Part shown: in pieces, positions 1-7,785 of the stretch
How the letters are laid out: each line of letters begins with the position of its first letter
How positions within the stretch are numbered: the stretch's first letter is position 1
Source of the DNA: CAYOSF01 sp964406605
GTDB taxonomy: Bacteria > Chloroflexota > Dehalococcoidia > DSTF01 > RBG-16-68-14
Length of the DNA stretch: 64,000 nt
Direction: 5' to 3'
NCBI GenBank assembly: GCA_964406605.1
Contig: CAYOSF010000001.1
Coordinates: forward strand, 62,001-126,000
Position numbers and translations under genes: made by a program
Notes under the pieces: model-generated
The model's database searches: none
What the model saw: only the letters and a program-made list of their open reading frames with translations
Told to the model about the DNA's origin: nothing

Positions 1-798
1 GGCGGCCAGGAGGCGGACCACTAGCGGGACCTCGATGCGCAGCCCGTGTGCCAGGGCGTTGCGCAACTGCTTGCGCCGCGTGCCGAAGCCGGCCCGGACC
101 AGGCGAAAGAAGCGGTCGCTGTCGGCGACCTCGGCCCGGAGACAGGGCGCGACGTCGATTCCAACGACGGCGGAGCGCACCTTGGGGGCGGGGTAGAAGG
201 CGGTGGGCGGCACGCGAAAGAGGAGGCGCGGTTCGCCGTAGAGCTGAACGGAGACGCCGAGGAGGCTCATGTTGCCCGGCCCGGCCACGATGCTCTCCGC
301 CACCTCGGCCTGGACCATGACCACCAACCGACGCGGCGCGGGTTTCGCCTCCAGAAAGTGGCGGAGGAGGGGCTGAGCGATGTTGTAGGGCAGGTTTCCG
401 GCGATCAGGTAGGGCTGTGACGCACCCGCGCGCGCAAGCGCAAGCGCCTCCGCGGGATTCAGAGCGAGCGCGTCGCCCTGCAGGACGACGACGTTCGTAT
501 CGTGGAAGCGATCTCGCAGATACTTGGCGAGCGCCTCGTCCAGCTCGACGGCGATGACGCGACGGGCCCTTGCCGCTAGCTCGGCGGTGAGCCCTCCCAG
601 CCCGGCTCCAATCTCGATGACGGTCTCCTCCGGTGACGGGGCGGCCGCGTCGGCGATTCGCCGCAGGATGCGCGCGCTGGTCAGGAAGTGCTGGCCGAGG
701 GCCTTGCGCGGAGATAGGCCCGCCCGGCGCAGCTCCGGCGGGGGCCGGCGCGTGCGGGCCCGCTTCCGTGACGATGTGGATGAGCGGTGGCTTGGCAT
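1..798 (-). CDS. rsmA: 16S rRNA dimethyladenosine transferase RsmA/KsgA (3' end cut by window)
   Basis: RsmA dimethylates the two adjacent adenines near the 3' end of 16S rRNA late in 30S assembly, using SAM. Reading from an ATG at 798, the frame stays open to base 1 (266 codons), so the C-terminus lies outside the window. Visible family motifs are GLSPRKALGQHFL near residues 28-40, the SAM-binding loop EIGAGLGGLT, the acidic VELD, GDAL, and the catalytic NLPY motif (NxPY of N6-adenine methyltransferases), followed by the PPTAFYPAPKVRSAV segment typical of RsmA. The neighbour on the same strand, 58 bp upstream, is a DUF348/G5/3D protein. That adjacency is known for rpfB/yabE and ksgA in monoderm bacteria. 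The start is not certain because the N-terminus is basic and lacks an obvious ribosome binding site. Confidence 0.95.
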   Translation of the reverse strand, partial: MPSHRSSTSSRKRARTRRPPPELRRAGLSPRKALGQHFLTSARILRRIADAAAPSPEETVIEIGAGLGGLTAELAARARRVIAVELDEALAKYLRDRFHDTNVVVLQGDALALNPAEALALARAGASQPYLIAGNLPYNIAQPLLRHFLEAKPAPRRLVVMVQAEVAESIVAGPGNMSLLGVSVQLYGEPRLLFRVPPTAFYPAPKVRSAVVGIDVAPCLRAEVADSDRFFRLVRAGFGTRRKQLRNALAHGLRIEVPLVVRLLAA

Positions 799-856
799 GT
801 GCTGGCGGGCGCGAGACCGGCGCGACCGGGCTGCATCGCCCCGCGACGGGACCCGG

Positions 857-2419
857 CTATGGCCCGAGGATGTAGATGTCAACCCAACGTGAGGTCCAGT
901 CGGAGACGACACCGTCCGGGTAGCCCAAGTCTATCATGTTGCCCCGAATGCCGCCGCCGGTGTCCGCGGCGACGCCGTAGCCGTAGCCGGGGATGTACAT
1001 GCGCGTGCCGAGGGGGATGACGCTCGGGTCCACGGCGACGATCCCCCGGTCGACGGGCACGCCGGTGGCGGTGATGCCGTAGGAAGGATCGGAAGGGGAG
1101 CGGCCGCAGCTCGCGGGGTTGTACCAGGTGGCGTACACCCGCAGCTCCTGAACCACGCTCAGCCCGTCGGGGATCTCGACCGGGAGGGACTGCCGCGGCG
1201 GCGGCGGGTCCGCCGAGGAGTAGTAGATCACGGTGTCGACCGGCTCCGGATCGTACCACTCGTCTGTCAGCTCGCGGGAGATGATCTGGCCGTTCTCGTA
1301 GACGATCGCGTACTGGCGGTAGAGCACGCCGTCCTGTCCCGACACGATGCGCCGCTCACCCCAGGGGAGCGACGGATCGGCTTCGTAGAGCGTGTGACTT
1401 TCGATTCGCTCGGTCTCGAGGACCTGCTCTTCCGAGATGCCGACGACATGGATCACGAGTCCCGGCGTGATGGGAGTGTCCGCCGGCGGGTCCAAGCGGT
1501 AGTCCGCCGGCAGCTCAATCGCGCTCTCCGCGAGCGCCTCACCGACGGTTTCCTCGAGCGTGTAGACGATTGACTTGCCCTCGGGCAGGGTGATTATCAC
1601 CTGGGTGGCGTGCTGGACGTGCACCTCCAGCCCGGCGGTAAGCTCGCTGTCCAGGGCCGGTTGTACGACGTCGCCGGGCCCCAGGCGCACGCCCACGTCC
1701 CGCAGCGCGGTTGCCAGGGTCTCGCGGCTGGAGCGGAGCTGGAGCTCCTGTCCGTTCTCGACCAGGGCGAACGGCACAGCCCGGCGGACCTCCAGGGCTA
1801 CCGGCTCGTCGCTGGGCTGGGTGGTCTCGGCGCTATCGCCGCCGCCCAAGAGCGCGGCCAGCGAGGGAAGCGGCGCCACCGGCGCCTCCGGGGAGACGAA
1901 GACCTGGTTGCGGAGGACGCTGTCCTGAGGCTCCAGCGGGATGTCGGCCTCGTTGAGCGTCTCCTCGATCGTCTCGGCCTGCGTGCGGAGGGCGAAGGTC
2001 TTGCCATCGACTTCCAAGATGGCGTCCGTCGCTCTATGGATGACCAGCTCGTCCTTGCTCGTCGACTCCACCCTGTCGCCGGGCTGGAGATCGATCCCGG
2101 CCTGTTCCACGACAGCCACGTCGCTGGACGTGCGACTCTTGACGGTGGTGACGTCGCCGTCGGCGGCGATGCGTACGTGGCGGGCGGGGAGCAGGATTGC
2201 GACGAGGGCGATCAGGGCCAGGGCCGCCAGGCCGGCGGCCTGGAGACGGAAGCGCCGGGCGGCCATCAAGCGATGGATGCGGGCGGATCGCGACCGCCCC
2301 CCGGCGCTGCGCCCGTATGGGGAGCTGCCGGCGGTGGCGGGTTCGCTTTCGGCTGGTCGGTGGACCTCCTCAGACCCCGGTCCATCGGGGTACCCACCGA
2401 CGGGTTCGCGGGACGGCAA
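857..2419 (-). CDS. DUF348-G5-3D domain cell-wall protein (YabE/RpfB-like)
   Basis: Predicted exported or membrane-anchored cell-wall protein of 520 aa. A basic region is followed by one hydrophobic segment at about residues 60-80 (LAALALIALVAILL). Three DUF348-type ubiquitin-like repeats follow, then a G5-like segment around residues 330-390. The C-terminus is a 3D domain, recognisable from ATWYNPASCG, VAVDPSVIPLGTRMYI, AADTGGGI and IDLGYPDG, which carry the conserved aspartates of the double-psi beta-barrel shared with MltA lytic transglycosylases. Known relatives (YabE, RpfB) act on peptidoglycan. RpfB instead carries a lysozyme-like domain, so YabE is the closer model. The start is TTG at 2419 with an AGAGGA site about 6 nt upstream; an ATG at 2266, just before the membrane segment, is an alternative. 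It sits directly downstream of the SRP RNA and upstream of rsmA. Confidence 0.88.
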   Translation of the reverse strand: MPSREPVGGYPDGPGSEEVHRPAESEPATAGSSPYGRSAGGRSRSARIHRLMAARRFRLQAAGLAALALIALVAILLPARHVRIAADGDVTTVKSRTSSDVAVVEQAGIDLQPGDRVESTSKDELVIHRATDAILEVDGKTFALRTQAETIEETLNEADIPLEPQDSVLRNQVFVSPEAPVAPLPSLAALLGGGDSAETTQPSDEPVALEVRRAVPFALVENGQELQLRSSRETLATALRDVGVRLGPGDVVQPALDSELTAGLEVHVQHATQVIITLPEGKSIVYTLEETVGEALAESAIELPADYRLDPPADTPITPGLVIHVVGISEEQVLETERIESHTLYEADPSLPWGERRIVSGQDGVLYRQYAIVYENGQIISRELTDEWYDPEPVDTVIYYSSADPPPPRQSLPVEIPDGLSVVQELRVYATWYNPASCGRSPSDPSYGITATGVPVDRGIVAVDPSVIPLGTRMYIPGYGYGVAADTGGGIRGNMIDLGYPDGVVSDWTSRWVDIYILGP

Positions 2420-2531
2420 AACGGTTCCTCTGGTGTCGTCTTGTCCTTCTCAGGCCCCTTCGTTCGAGCAGTGCGGCCGTGCACCCACTGTCGATTCGGG
2501 CCGCGAGCTTCTCCAACGTCGGGCGAACTCT

Positions 2532-2628
2532 GGTCCGGTGACCCTGCGGCACCCGAGAGCTACTGCTTACCGCTGCTTCCTTCCGGACCTGACGGGGTTC
2601 ACAGCGTCCCGCCGCGCAGGACCAGACC
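2532..2628 (-). ncRNA. ffs: Signal recognition particle RNA (bacterial small type)
   Basis: The minus strand contains the conserved SRP domain IV core GTCAGGTCCGGAAGGAAGCAG (written here in two overlapping parts: GTCAGGTCCGGAA and GGAAGGAAGCAG), which forms the Ffh-binding symmetric loop and GGAA tetraloop. The 5' segment starting GGTCTGGTCCTGCG at 2628 can pair with the 3' segment GCAGGGTCACCGGACC ending near 2532, giving a closed hairpin of about 97 nt. That is the length of the Alu-less 4.5S-type RNA. The ends are set by this pairing and are accurate to a few bases. It guides membrane-protein targeting with Ffh. Confidence 0.93.
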
Positions 2629-2841
2629 TTCAACGCTGCCCGGCGTGGCCAGTCCTCACGGCGCCCGAACCTCGAGCGGGAATTCGGCCCCGCTAGAGCG
2701 GTTTGCGGGTACAGGGCACCGCTAGCTCCCCGCTTAGCACGGCCGCGCTCCATGCTATCGGCATCATCGAAAGCAAGTCAAGATCGGCGATCTCAGGGTG
2801 ATGAGACACGTCGTGAGCGCGGGGGCTAGGACGCCCTCAGA

Positions 2842-3060
2842 TCAGAGGCGAGGGGGGACAGCTGCGCCTGCGTTGCGCTTGGGCGGGCTGAGCAGAGTTT
2901 CTTGAGCGAGCCCCGTCACTGCGGGGCTGGGACTGCTCTGATGCTCCCGATGGAGCGTATCGATGTCAGAACGCCAACGAGCGAACCAACCTGCGTGCTC
3001 AGCACCGGCTGGCACGAGGTGGCACCATCTTCCTTGGCTTGGCCGAGTGCCGTCTTGCAT
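2842..3060 (-). pseudogene. Internally deleted GNAT acetyltransferase remnant (duplicate of the 4022-4651 gene)
   Basis: The short reading frame begins with residues nearly identical to the N-terminus of the acetyltransferase at 4022-4651: GRWCHLVPAG, then EH, W, ARWRSDIDTLH. Homology then stops abruptly. The following DNA (about 2870-2935) instead resembles the sequence around and beyond the stop codon of the full-length copy, with the shared block TTGCGCTTGGGCGGGCTG. The copy therefore appears to have lost its acetyltransferase core by internal deletion, leaving the first ~35 codons joined to the tail. The ATG at 3060 corresponds to the ATG chosen for the intact copy. It is probably non-functional. 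Confidence 0.7.
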
Positions 3061-3140
3061 GTTGTCACGCCTGCAGGCAGCTTCGGGTGGGCTGCGGGAA
3101 GCCAGGGAACTCGCCGCCGCTCTCGGCGGGCCGATGGCTT

Positions 3141-3890
3141 CTACTGACTCATGGTTAGGATGTCGTGGCCTTCTATGCCAAGACCATAGGCCTGCTTGAT
3201 GGCTGACCACCCCTCTGTGAGCACTGCCAACTGGCTGACGGGGGTGTCTGAGCCATCGTCAACAATCAGAAACACGCCCGTCAACAGACGAGCATCACCC
3301 CAGATGGGTGATGGCCCGACCGAACGCGGCACACCCTCCAAGCCAAGATAGTAGACGGAGCTTGGCCCTGCCTGTGACTTGCGCGACGCGAACGCGACCG
3401 CAAGTGGCTCGCCAGCAAGAAGCTGCGGCGTGGCCGCGCGCAGTGTCTCCGCTGTGACCCAGAAGGGAACCGGCCAGCCCACATTGATCATCGGGAGTCC
3501 CGTGCCATCCACTACGCCTTCTGGGCATGTATCGGTGGCTCCGTGGGGACTCCCGCACGGCTGAGACTGCCAGTCGACTAGGCCCACGAGTGAGTCCACA
3601 TCCCCGTCCCGAACGGCCCGCAGCACGTCGCCGACTCGTGGGAGTTCCAGTAGAAGCTGAAGGGTGTCTTCGGGAGGCAGCGCGTTGCGGAGGTCGGGGG
3701 TATGCGTGGGGTCGGGTGGCCGAGGGGAATCGCCTCCTGCGACGGCGCGCGGCGTGGCTCCCGGGGGAGCTTCCTCGGCCGACTCTGGCACACCACCGGG
3801 CTCGTCCGTGTGAGTAGTGAGCTGCCACACGCCAACCGCTGCGGCTGCCACCACGACTACCAGCGCCAGAACCCAGATCCCGTACCTCAC
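3141..3890 (-). CDS. Predicted membrane-anchored or secreted protein, intact member of a local paralogous pair
   Basis: A 249-aa protein with one N-terminal hydrophobic segment (about residues 6-22, WVLALVVVVAAAAVGVW), a Pro/Thr-rich linker and an extracytoplasmic globular region. I do not recognise a named domain. It aligns along its length with the frameshifted paralogue at 4735-5426, sharing LLELP, V.DVLRAV, LVGL.DWQ.QPCG.PHG, LLAGEPL, PSPIWG and a C-terminal ETWSA/EGWSA segment. This suggests a folded domain with a conserved DWQxQPCGxPHG motif containing one Cys and one His. The start is GTG at 3890 with GGAAGGAG about 9 nt upstream, matching the paralogue's start context. It is followed by a decayed GNAT copy, as the paralogue is followed by an intact one. 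Confidence 0.65.
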   Translation of the reverse strand: MRYGIWVLALVVVVAAAAVGVWQLTTHTDEPGGVPESAEEAPPGATPRAVAGGDSPRPPDPTHTPDLRNALPPEDTLQLLLELPRVGDVLRAVRDGDVDSLVGLVDWQSQPCGSPHGATDTCPEGVVDGTGLPMINVGWPVPFWVTAETLRAATPQLLAGEPLAVAFASRKSQAGPSSVYYLGLEGVPRSVGPSPIWGDARLLTGVFLIVDDGSDTPVSQLAVLTEGWSAIKQAYGLGIEGHDILTMSQ

Positions 3891-3920
3891 TTCGCGGTGC
3901 TCCTTCCGACAACTAGCCGC

Positions 3921-3977
3921 CTAGTACGACCAGTGAACCTCGAACGCCGGGCTCTTCGGATCCTGGTACTCCAGCGA
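3921..3977 (-). repeat. Remnant of the 3' end of the 5456-6277 gene
   Basis: About 50 bp here are almost identical to bases 5461-5515, the last codons of the secreted-protein gene at 5456-6277. Read on the minus strand it gives WSLEYQDPKSPAFEVHW against WSLEYRDPKSPAFEVHW in the intact gene. It marks the upstream end of the decayed copy of a tandem duplication spanning roughly 2870-3977 and 3981-5515. Confidence 0.75.
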
Positions 3978-4021
3978 CCACCCTTGCGCTTGGGCGGGCT
4001 GGAGAAGGCCTCTTGAACGAG

Positions 4022-4651
4022 CTACATCACTAGGGGGCCTGGGGCCGCTTTGATGCCCTCGTGTGCATCCTCTATGTCCTGCTGGACCCGTATGAGACGT
4101 TCGATACGATGACGATGTGCCTCGAAGTCGCGCCGAAACAGCGCGAGGCGTACGAGGGCCCAGTACCTGTCGCGGTACCATACGTGCTCTTCAAACCTTC
4201 CCTCTTCTCTGAACTCGCAGCGGTGGAGCTGACGGAGAGCTGCTTCGTTGTACTCGAAGATATCGGCGTAGAGCTTGCGCAGCGGAAAGGCGGTGAAGAG
4301 GTACTCCACGAAGAGGTAGAGTGATTCGACGATCACGCCCGGCGACCGGCGCTGAGGATCGAAATACACGAGGAGACTGGCCCACCCGCAATCACCGGCG
4401 AAGCTATGCGCCTGCAGGAAACCAGCCGGCTCGCCAAGCCGCCTTGAGACGACCACCATCGTCATGTTCCCGGCCAACATGCGCTCGAGGTCGGCCTGCA
4501 ACTCGGCGGGCGGAAGGACGCGCCGAGCGCCTATCCAGAGATGGAGCGTATCGATGTCGGATCGCCAACGGGCCAGCCAAGAGGTGTGCTCGGGGCCGGC
4601 TGGCACGAGGTGGCACCATCTTCCATCGCTGTGTGGTTTAGGCTCCGGCAT
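4022..4651 (-). CDS. GNAT-family N-acetyltransferase
   Basis: Cytoplasmic acetyl-CoA-dependent acyltransferase of about 209 aa; substrate unknown. The layout fits RimJ/RimL-type GNATs: an N-terminal R-x-L-V-x-A strand, a central GEPAGFLQAHSF strand, an acetyl-CoA-binding strand and turn (LLVYFDPQRRSPG), a helix with ALRQLHRCEFREEGRFEEHVW, and a terminal Y/W-rich strand. The ATG at 4651 is preferred because the decayed duplicate conserves an ATG at the equivalent place and GGAGG lies upstream, though at a long distance of about 14 nt. A GTG at 4729 is in frame but has no ribosome binding site. It follows the frameshifted secreted-protein gene. Confidence 0.75.
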   Translation of the reverse strand: MPEPKPHSDGRWCHLVPAGPEHTSWLARWRSDIDTLHLWIGARRVLPPAELQADLERMLAGNMTMVVVSRRLGEPAGFLQAHSFAGDCGWASLLVYFDPQRRSPGVIVESLYLFVEYLFTAFPLRKLYADIFEYNEAALRQLHRCEFREEGRFEEHVWYRDRYWALVRLALFRRDFEAHRHRIERLIRVQQDIEDAHEGIKAAPGPLVM

Positions 4652-4734
4652 GCTGACGCGTGACGCCTCCACAGGTTGGCGCGAGGCCACGCCCGCGGGC
4701 ACCGCCGGCGGGGCATGCGGCGCGCCCACGTTGG

Positions 4735-5426
4735 CTAAGGGTTGGACGTTGCGATATCCAGCGGCTCGAGCCCCATGTCATCGGCCTGTTGCGCTGCGGA
4801 CCACGTTTCCGAAAGGGTGTTCAGTCGAAGAACCGGGGTGTCAGAGGCAACGTCGACTACGAAGAAGATGCCCGTCAGCGGCCGGGCGGGACCCCAAATC
4901 GGGGATGGGCTCACCCAGCGTGGGGCGCCCTCCATACCCAGGTAGCAAACCGCGTCGGGGTCTTCCTCGGTCGCGTTCGCCGCGAAGGTCAGTTGTAGTG
5001 GCTCACCCGCCAGCAACTCAGACAAAGCGGCGCGGAATGTGTCTTCTGTCACCCAGAAATCAACTCCCCCCCCACGTTCACCATGGGCAGTTGCTCGCCC
5101 ACCGTGGTGCCCGCTGGGCACAGATCCGTGTGTCCGTGAGGCATGCCACAGGGCTGCATCTGCCAGTCTGCAAGGCCCACGAGGGCGTCGGTGTCCGCGT
5201 CGGCTACGGCGCGCACGACGTCGGCTACGTGGGGCAATTCCAGCAGGCCCTGCAGGGCCTCTTCGGCAGGGACCGCATTTGCAGGGTCCGTGGTCGTGGT
5301 CGGAGCTTCCTTAGCCCAGTCCGCAACGTCATTGGGCTGCGGCGTCTGAGCGCTCAGTTGCCATATCCCGACTCCGGCGCCCGCAAGCCCCACCACCAGC
5401 GCCAGAAGCCACACTCGAGAGTTCAT
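4735..5426 (-). pseudogene. Frameshifted paralogue of the 3141-3890 membrane-anchored protein
   Basis: Two frames together restore a protein collinear with the 3141-3890 product. The first (from ATG 5426, GGAAGGAG site 8 nt upstream) encodes a signal/anchor segment and DWQMQPCGMPHG. The second, from about 5066 down to 4735, encodes FWVTEDTFRAALSELLAGEPL to the end. The break is at a run of eight C (5066-5073 on the plus strand). With nine, the minus-strand frame reads NVGGGVDFWV and matches NVGWPVPFWV of the paralogue in length. This is a one-base loss in a homopolymer: sequencing error, slipped-strand variation or real inactivation cannot be told apart from one sequence. Function unknown. 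Confidence 0.75.
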
Positions 5427-5455
5427 TTGGCGCACTCCTTCCAATCATCGCTGTG

Positions 5456-6277
5456 CTACGGGGACCACCAGTGAACCTCGAACGCCGGGCTCTTCGGATC
5501 CCGGTACTCCAGCGACCACTCCTCGCACACGTATTGCGCCACGTTACCTGAGATCCCGCCCGTTGCCCCGGGAATCGCGGCACCGGGTGGGCATTCACTG
5601 TTTGGATCGTGAACGCGATACGTTGACGGGCAGTGAAAGGTGTCGACATTGGACCAGCAGGTGTCATTGAGTTGGCCGATGCGACTCACCTCGCCGTCCT
5701 TGCCCGACTGTTGCTCAAGGTCTGCGGATTGGTGAAGGTGGGTGGCTGGCGTGCCGCACGTGGCCAAATTGCCAACCGCGTGGAGGAAGGTGTAGCCCGC
5801 TTCCCACCCCCACGGAGTGTAACTTGGGCTGGGGGGACGGTTGGTCAGGTGTGTGTAGTGGAACTCGGCGCCCGTGATTTCGTGGACTGCGTAGCCATCA
5901 TAGTACTCAGGTATCACCTTGACTCCGCAGTCATAGCGGTGCTCCAGCCTAAACCTGATGGAGTATTTCGAGTCCAGACCCACGATCTTGGCCCAGAACG
6001 CGGTCTCCGCGCCTTCGTCCCCGCTGGCGTTGTAGTCCTTGGCTCCGAACTGGCCGGCCGTCTCGTCGAAATGCCACCCGTACTCCCACAGCTTGACCTT
6101 GTTCAAACCGGGATAGACCTGCCAGATGGTGGGATAGTTGGCCTCAGCTTGCCGGCCCAGAGACAAGGCGACGGCCCAAGGAAGAGCGGCAACGAGAGCC
6201 GCGGCGAGGCTTTGCTGCTTCTTGCCGGTGCAGAGCAACCTGGAGACAGCGTTGCGAAACCAGCCGTTCTTGCTCAT
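5456..6277 (-). CDS. Secreted protein of unknown function
   Basis: A 273-aa protein with an N-terminal signal peptide: basic NGWFRN... and KKQQ, hydrophobic LAAALVAALPWAVALSL, then probable cleavage near RQAEA. The mature part is rich in aromatic residues and has about six cysteines, suggesting disulfide bonds outside the cell. No named domain is recognised. The ATG at 6277 is chosen because GGAGGGGAGAG lies 8-10 nt upstream; the frame is open for another 122 codons upstream, but that part lacks protein-like character. The last ~17 codons are duplicated at 3921-3977. It begins the minus-strand cluster containing two paralogous secreted proteins and the acetyltransferase. Confidence 0.65.
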   Translation of the reverse strand: MSKNGWFRNAVSRLLCTGKKQQSLAAALVAALPWAVALSLGRQAEANYPTIWQVYPGLNKVKLWEYGWHFDETAGQFGAKDYNASGDEGAETAFWAKIVGLDSKYSIRFRLEHRYDCGVKVIPEYYDGYAVHEITGAEFHYTHLTNRPPSPSYTPWGWEAGYTFLHAVGNLATCGTPATHLHQSADLEQQSGKDGEVSRIGQLNDTCWSNVDTFHCPSTYRVHDPNSECPPGAAIPGATGGISGNVAQYVCEEWSLEYRDPKSPAFEVHWWSP

Positions 6278-6511
6278 CGATCGCTTCTCTCCCCTCCCGA
6301 GTAGAAACGTCCGCATGTGCGGGCGCCAATAGCTAGCCGAGCCTAGCATACCACAGCCGCCCCCCCCCGCAAGCCCCTGTACTGGCCCATGGCACCGTTG
6401 CGTGCTGTTCCGCTGGCGGTAGACAACCGACGCGACGCCGATCGACATCAACGCCAGTGGGCGAGCGTGGAGCGTGGCTTGTTTGTCGTTGGTGGGTGAA
6501 TGTTGGTCTGC

Positions 6512-6573
6512 ACCGCCGACTGAAGTCGGCGGCATGGTTTTCGAATCTAGAAGCCGCGGACTTCCAGTCCGCG
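6512..6573. repeat. Paired short palindromes (REP-like) in the intergenic region
   Basis: Two perfect 9-bp inverted repeats lie 21 bp apart: arms 6512-6520/6523-6531 with centre CTGAAG, and arms 6553-6561/6565-6573 with centre CTTCCAG. The same two-part design recurs at 14216-14244. They occupy the 437-bp gap between divergent genes (6278-6714), in which I see no coding sequence. Confidence 0.6.
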
Positions 6574-6714
6574 GGCCGGTCAATAATCCGAACCCACCAG
6601 ATACGAGCATGTTACCGCGGAGCGGCTGCGTTGACCTCCTCAAGAGACCGAGACTATCATTGTGAGACCTCTTGCCGGCCAGCCGGAGCCGGGATGGGAG
6701 AGTAGGAGCGGCCG

Positions 6715-7785
6715 TTGCTGCGCAGCCCGCGCGTCTGGCTCGGATTCATCATCACGGTAGTCTTTGTCGGTCTGTTCTTCCTCAACACCGACTTCGGGGA
6801 GATAGGCGACGCCTTTTCCCAGGCGAACTACGCCATCGCCTTTGCCTCGCTGCCCGTGTACTTCGCCGGCGTCTGGGTGCGCACCATTCGCTGGCAGTAC
6901 CTGCTGCGCCCGGTGGCGCGGCCGCCGACTCGGAAGCTCTTTCCCATCGTGATCATCGGGCTCATGGCCAACAACCTGATTCCAGCGCGGGCAGGGGAGT
7001 TCGTGCGGGCCTACATCCTCGGCGAGCAGGCGCGGGTGAGCAAGGCTGCGTCGCTGGGCACCATCGCGGTGGACCGGCTCTTCGACGGTCTGACCCTGGT
7101 CCCGATGCTGCTGATCGTCCTCGCCTTCGTCGGCAGTAGCGAGGAGTTCCCGATGCCGGCCGTGGACTGGACCATCGACCTGATGCAGCTCGCCGTTCTG
7201 ATGGCGGTCCTGTTCGGCGTCGCGCTCGGGGTGCTGTTCCTCCTCGCTTTTTCGCAGGTCTGGCGGGAGCGGTTCGACCGGCTGGTCACCGCCGTCACGC
7301 CGGAGCGTTTCCGCCCCAGCATCGAAGGGCTGGCCCATTCCTTTATCGACGGGCTGGGCGTGCTGCGAAGCCCGGTCGATCTGGCGATCGCCTGGGTGAT
7401 GTCTACCGTCTCCTGGCTGCTGGAGGCGACGATGTACTACATGATCGGCCGGGCGTTCGAGATCGACGTGGGCTTTGAGCACTACCTGCTGGCGACGGCG
7501 GCCGCCAACCTGGCGATCTCCATCATCGCCTCGCAGGGCGGCATCGGGCCGTTCGAGCTGGTCACGAAGCAGGTGTTCGTCGCCGCCGGGGTGACGGACG
7601 CCGTGGCAAAGGCGTACGCCATCGGCCTGCACGCGCTGGTGCTCCTGCCGGTGATCGCGTTGGGCCTCTATTTCCTCGGCACGATGGGCCTGTCGCTCGG
7701 CGAGATGTTCCGCCGCTCGACGGCCGTCTCAGCGCCGGAGCCGGTGCAGAGCGCCCTGCCCGGGGGAAAGGCACCGGGCTCGTGA
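6715..7785 (+). CDS. YbhN/UPF0104 family flippase-like integral membrane protein
   Basis: A 356-aa polytopic membrane protein of the lysylphosphatidylglycerol synthase TM-region/YbhN family, which includes putative lipid flippases. The family signature appears as VWVRTIRWQYLLRP near residue 55 and NNLIPARAGEFVRAYIL near residue 92, followed by FDGLTLVPML and a late SQGGIGPFELV motif. Seven to eight hydrophobic segments can be counted. The start is TTG at 6715 with AGGAG 6-8 nt upstream. The stop overlaps the GTG of the following FAD oxidoreductase by 4 bp, so the two are probably translationally coupled and may act together on an isoprenoid or lipid-linked intermediate. That role is inferred from context. 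Confidence 0.85.
   Translation: MLRSPRVWLGFIITVVFVGLFFLNTDFGEIGDAFSQANYAIAFASLPVYFAGVWVRTIRWQYLLRPVARPPTRKLFPIVIIGLMANNLIPARAGEFVRAYILGEQARVSKAASLGTIAVDRLFDGLTLVPMLLIVLAFVGSSEEFPMPAVDWTIDLMQLAVLMAVLFGVALGVLFLLAFSQVWRERFDRLVTAVTPERFRPSIEGLAHSFIDGLGVLRSPVDLAIAWVMSTVSWLLEATMYYMIGRAFEIDVGFEHYLLATAAANLAISIIASQGGIGPFELVTKQVFVAAGVTDAVAKAYAIGLHALVLLPVIALGLYFLGTMGLSLGEMFRRSTAVSAPEPVQSALPGGKAPGS

Noticed and set aside
1610..2725. 371-codon plus-strand frame opposite the DUF348/G5/3D gene
   Set aside because: Antisense shadow; overlaps the SRP RNA and has no recognisable motif.
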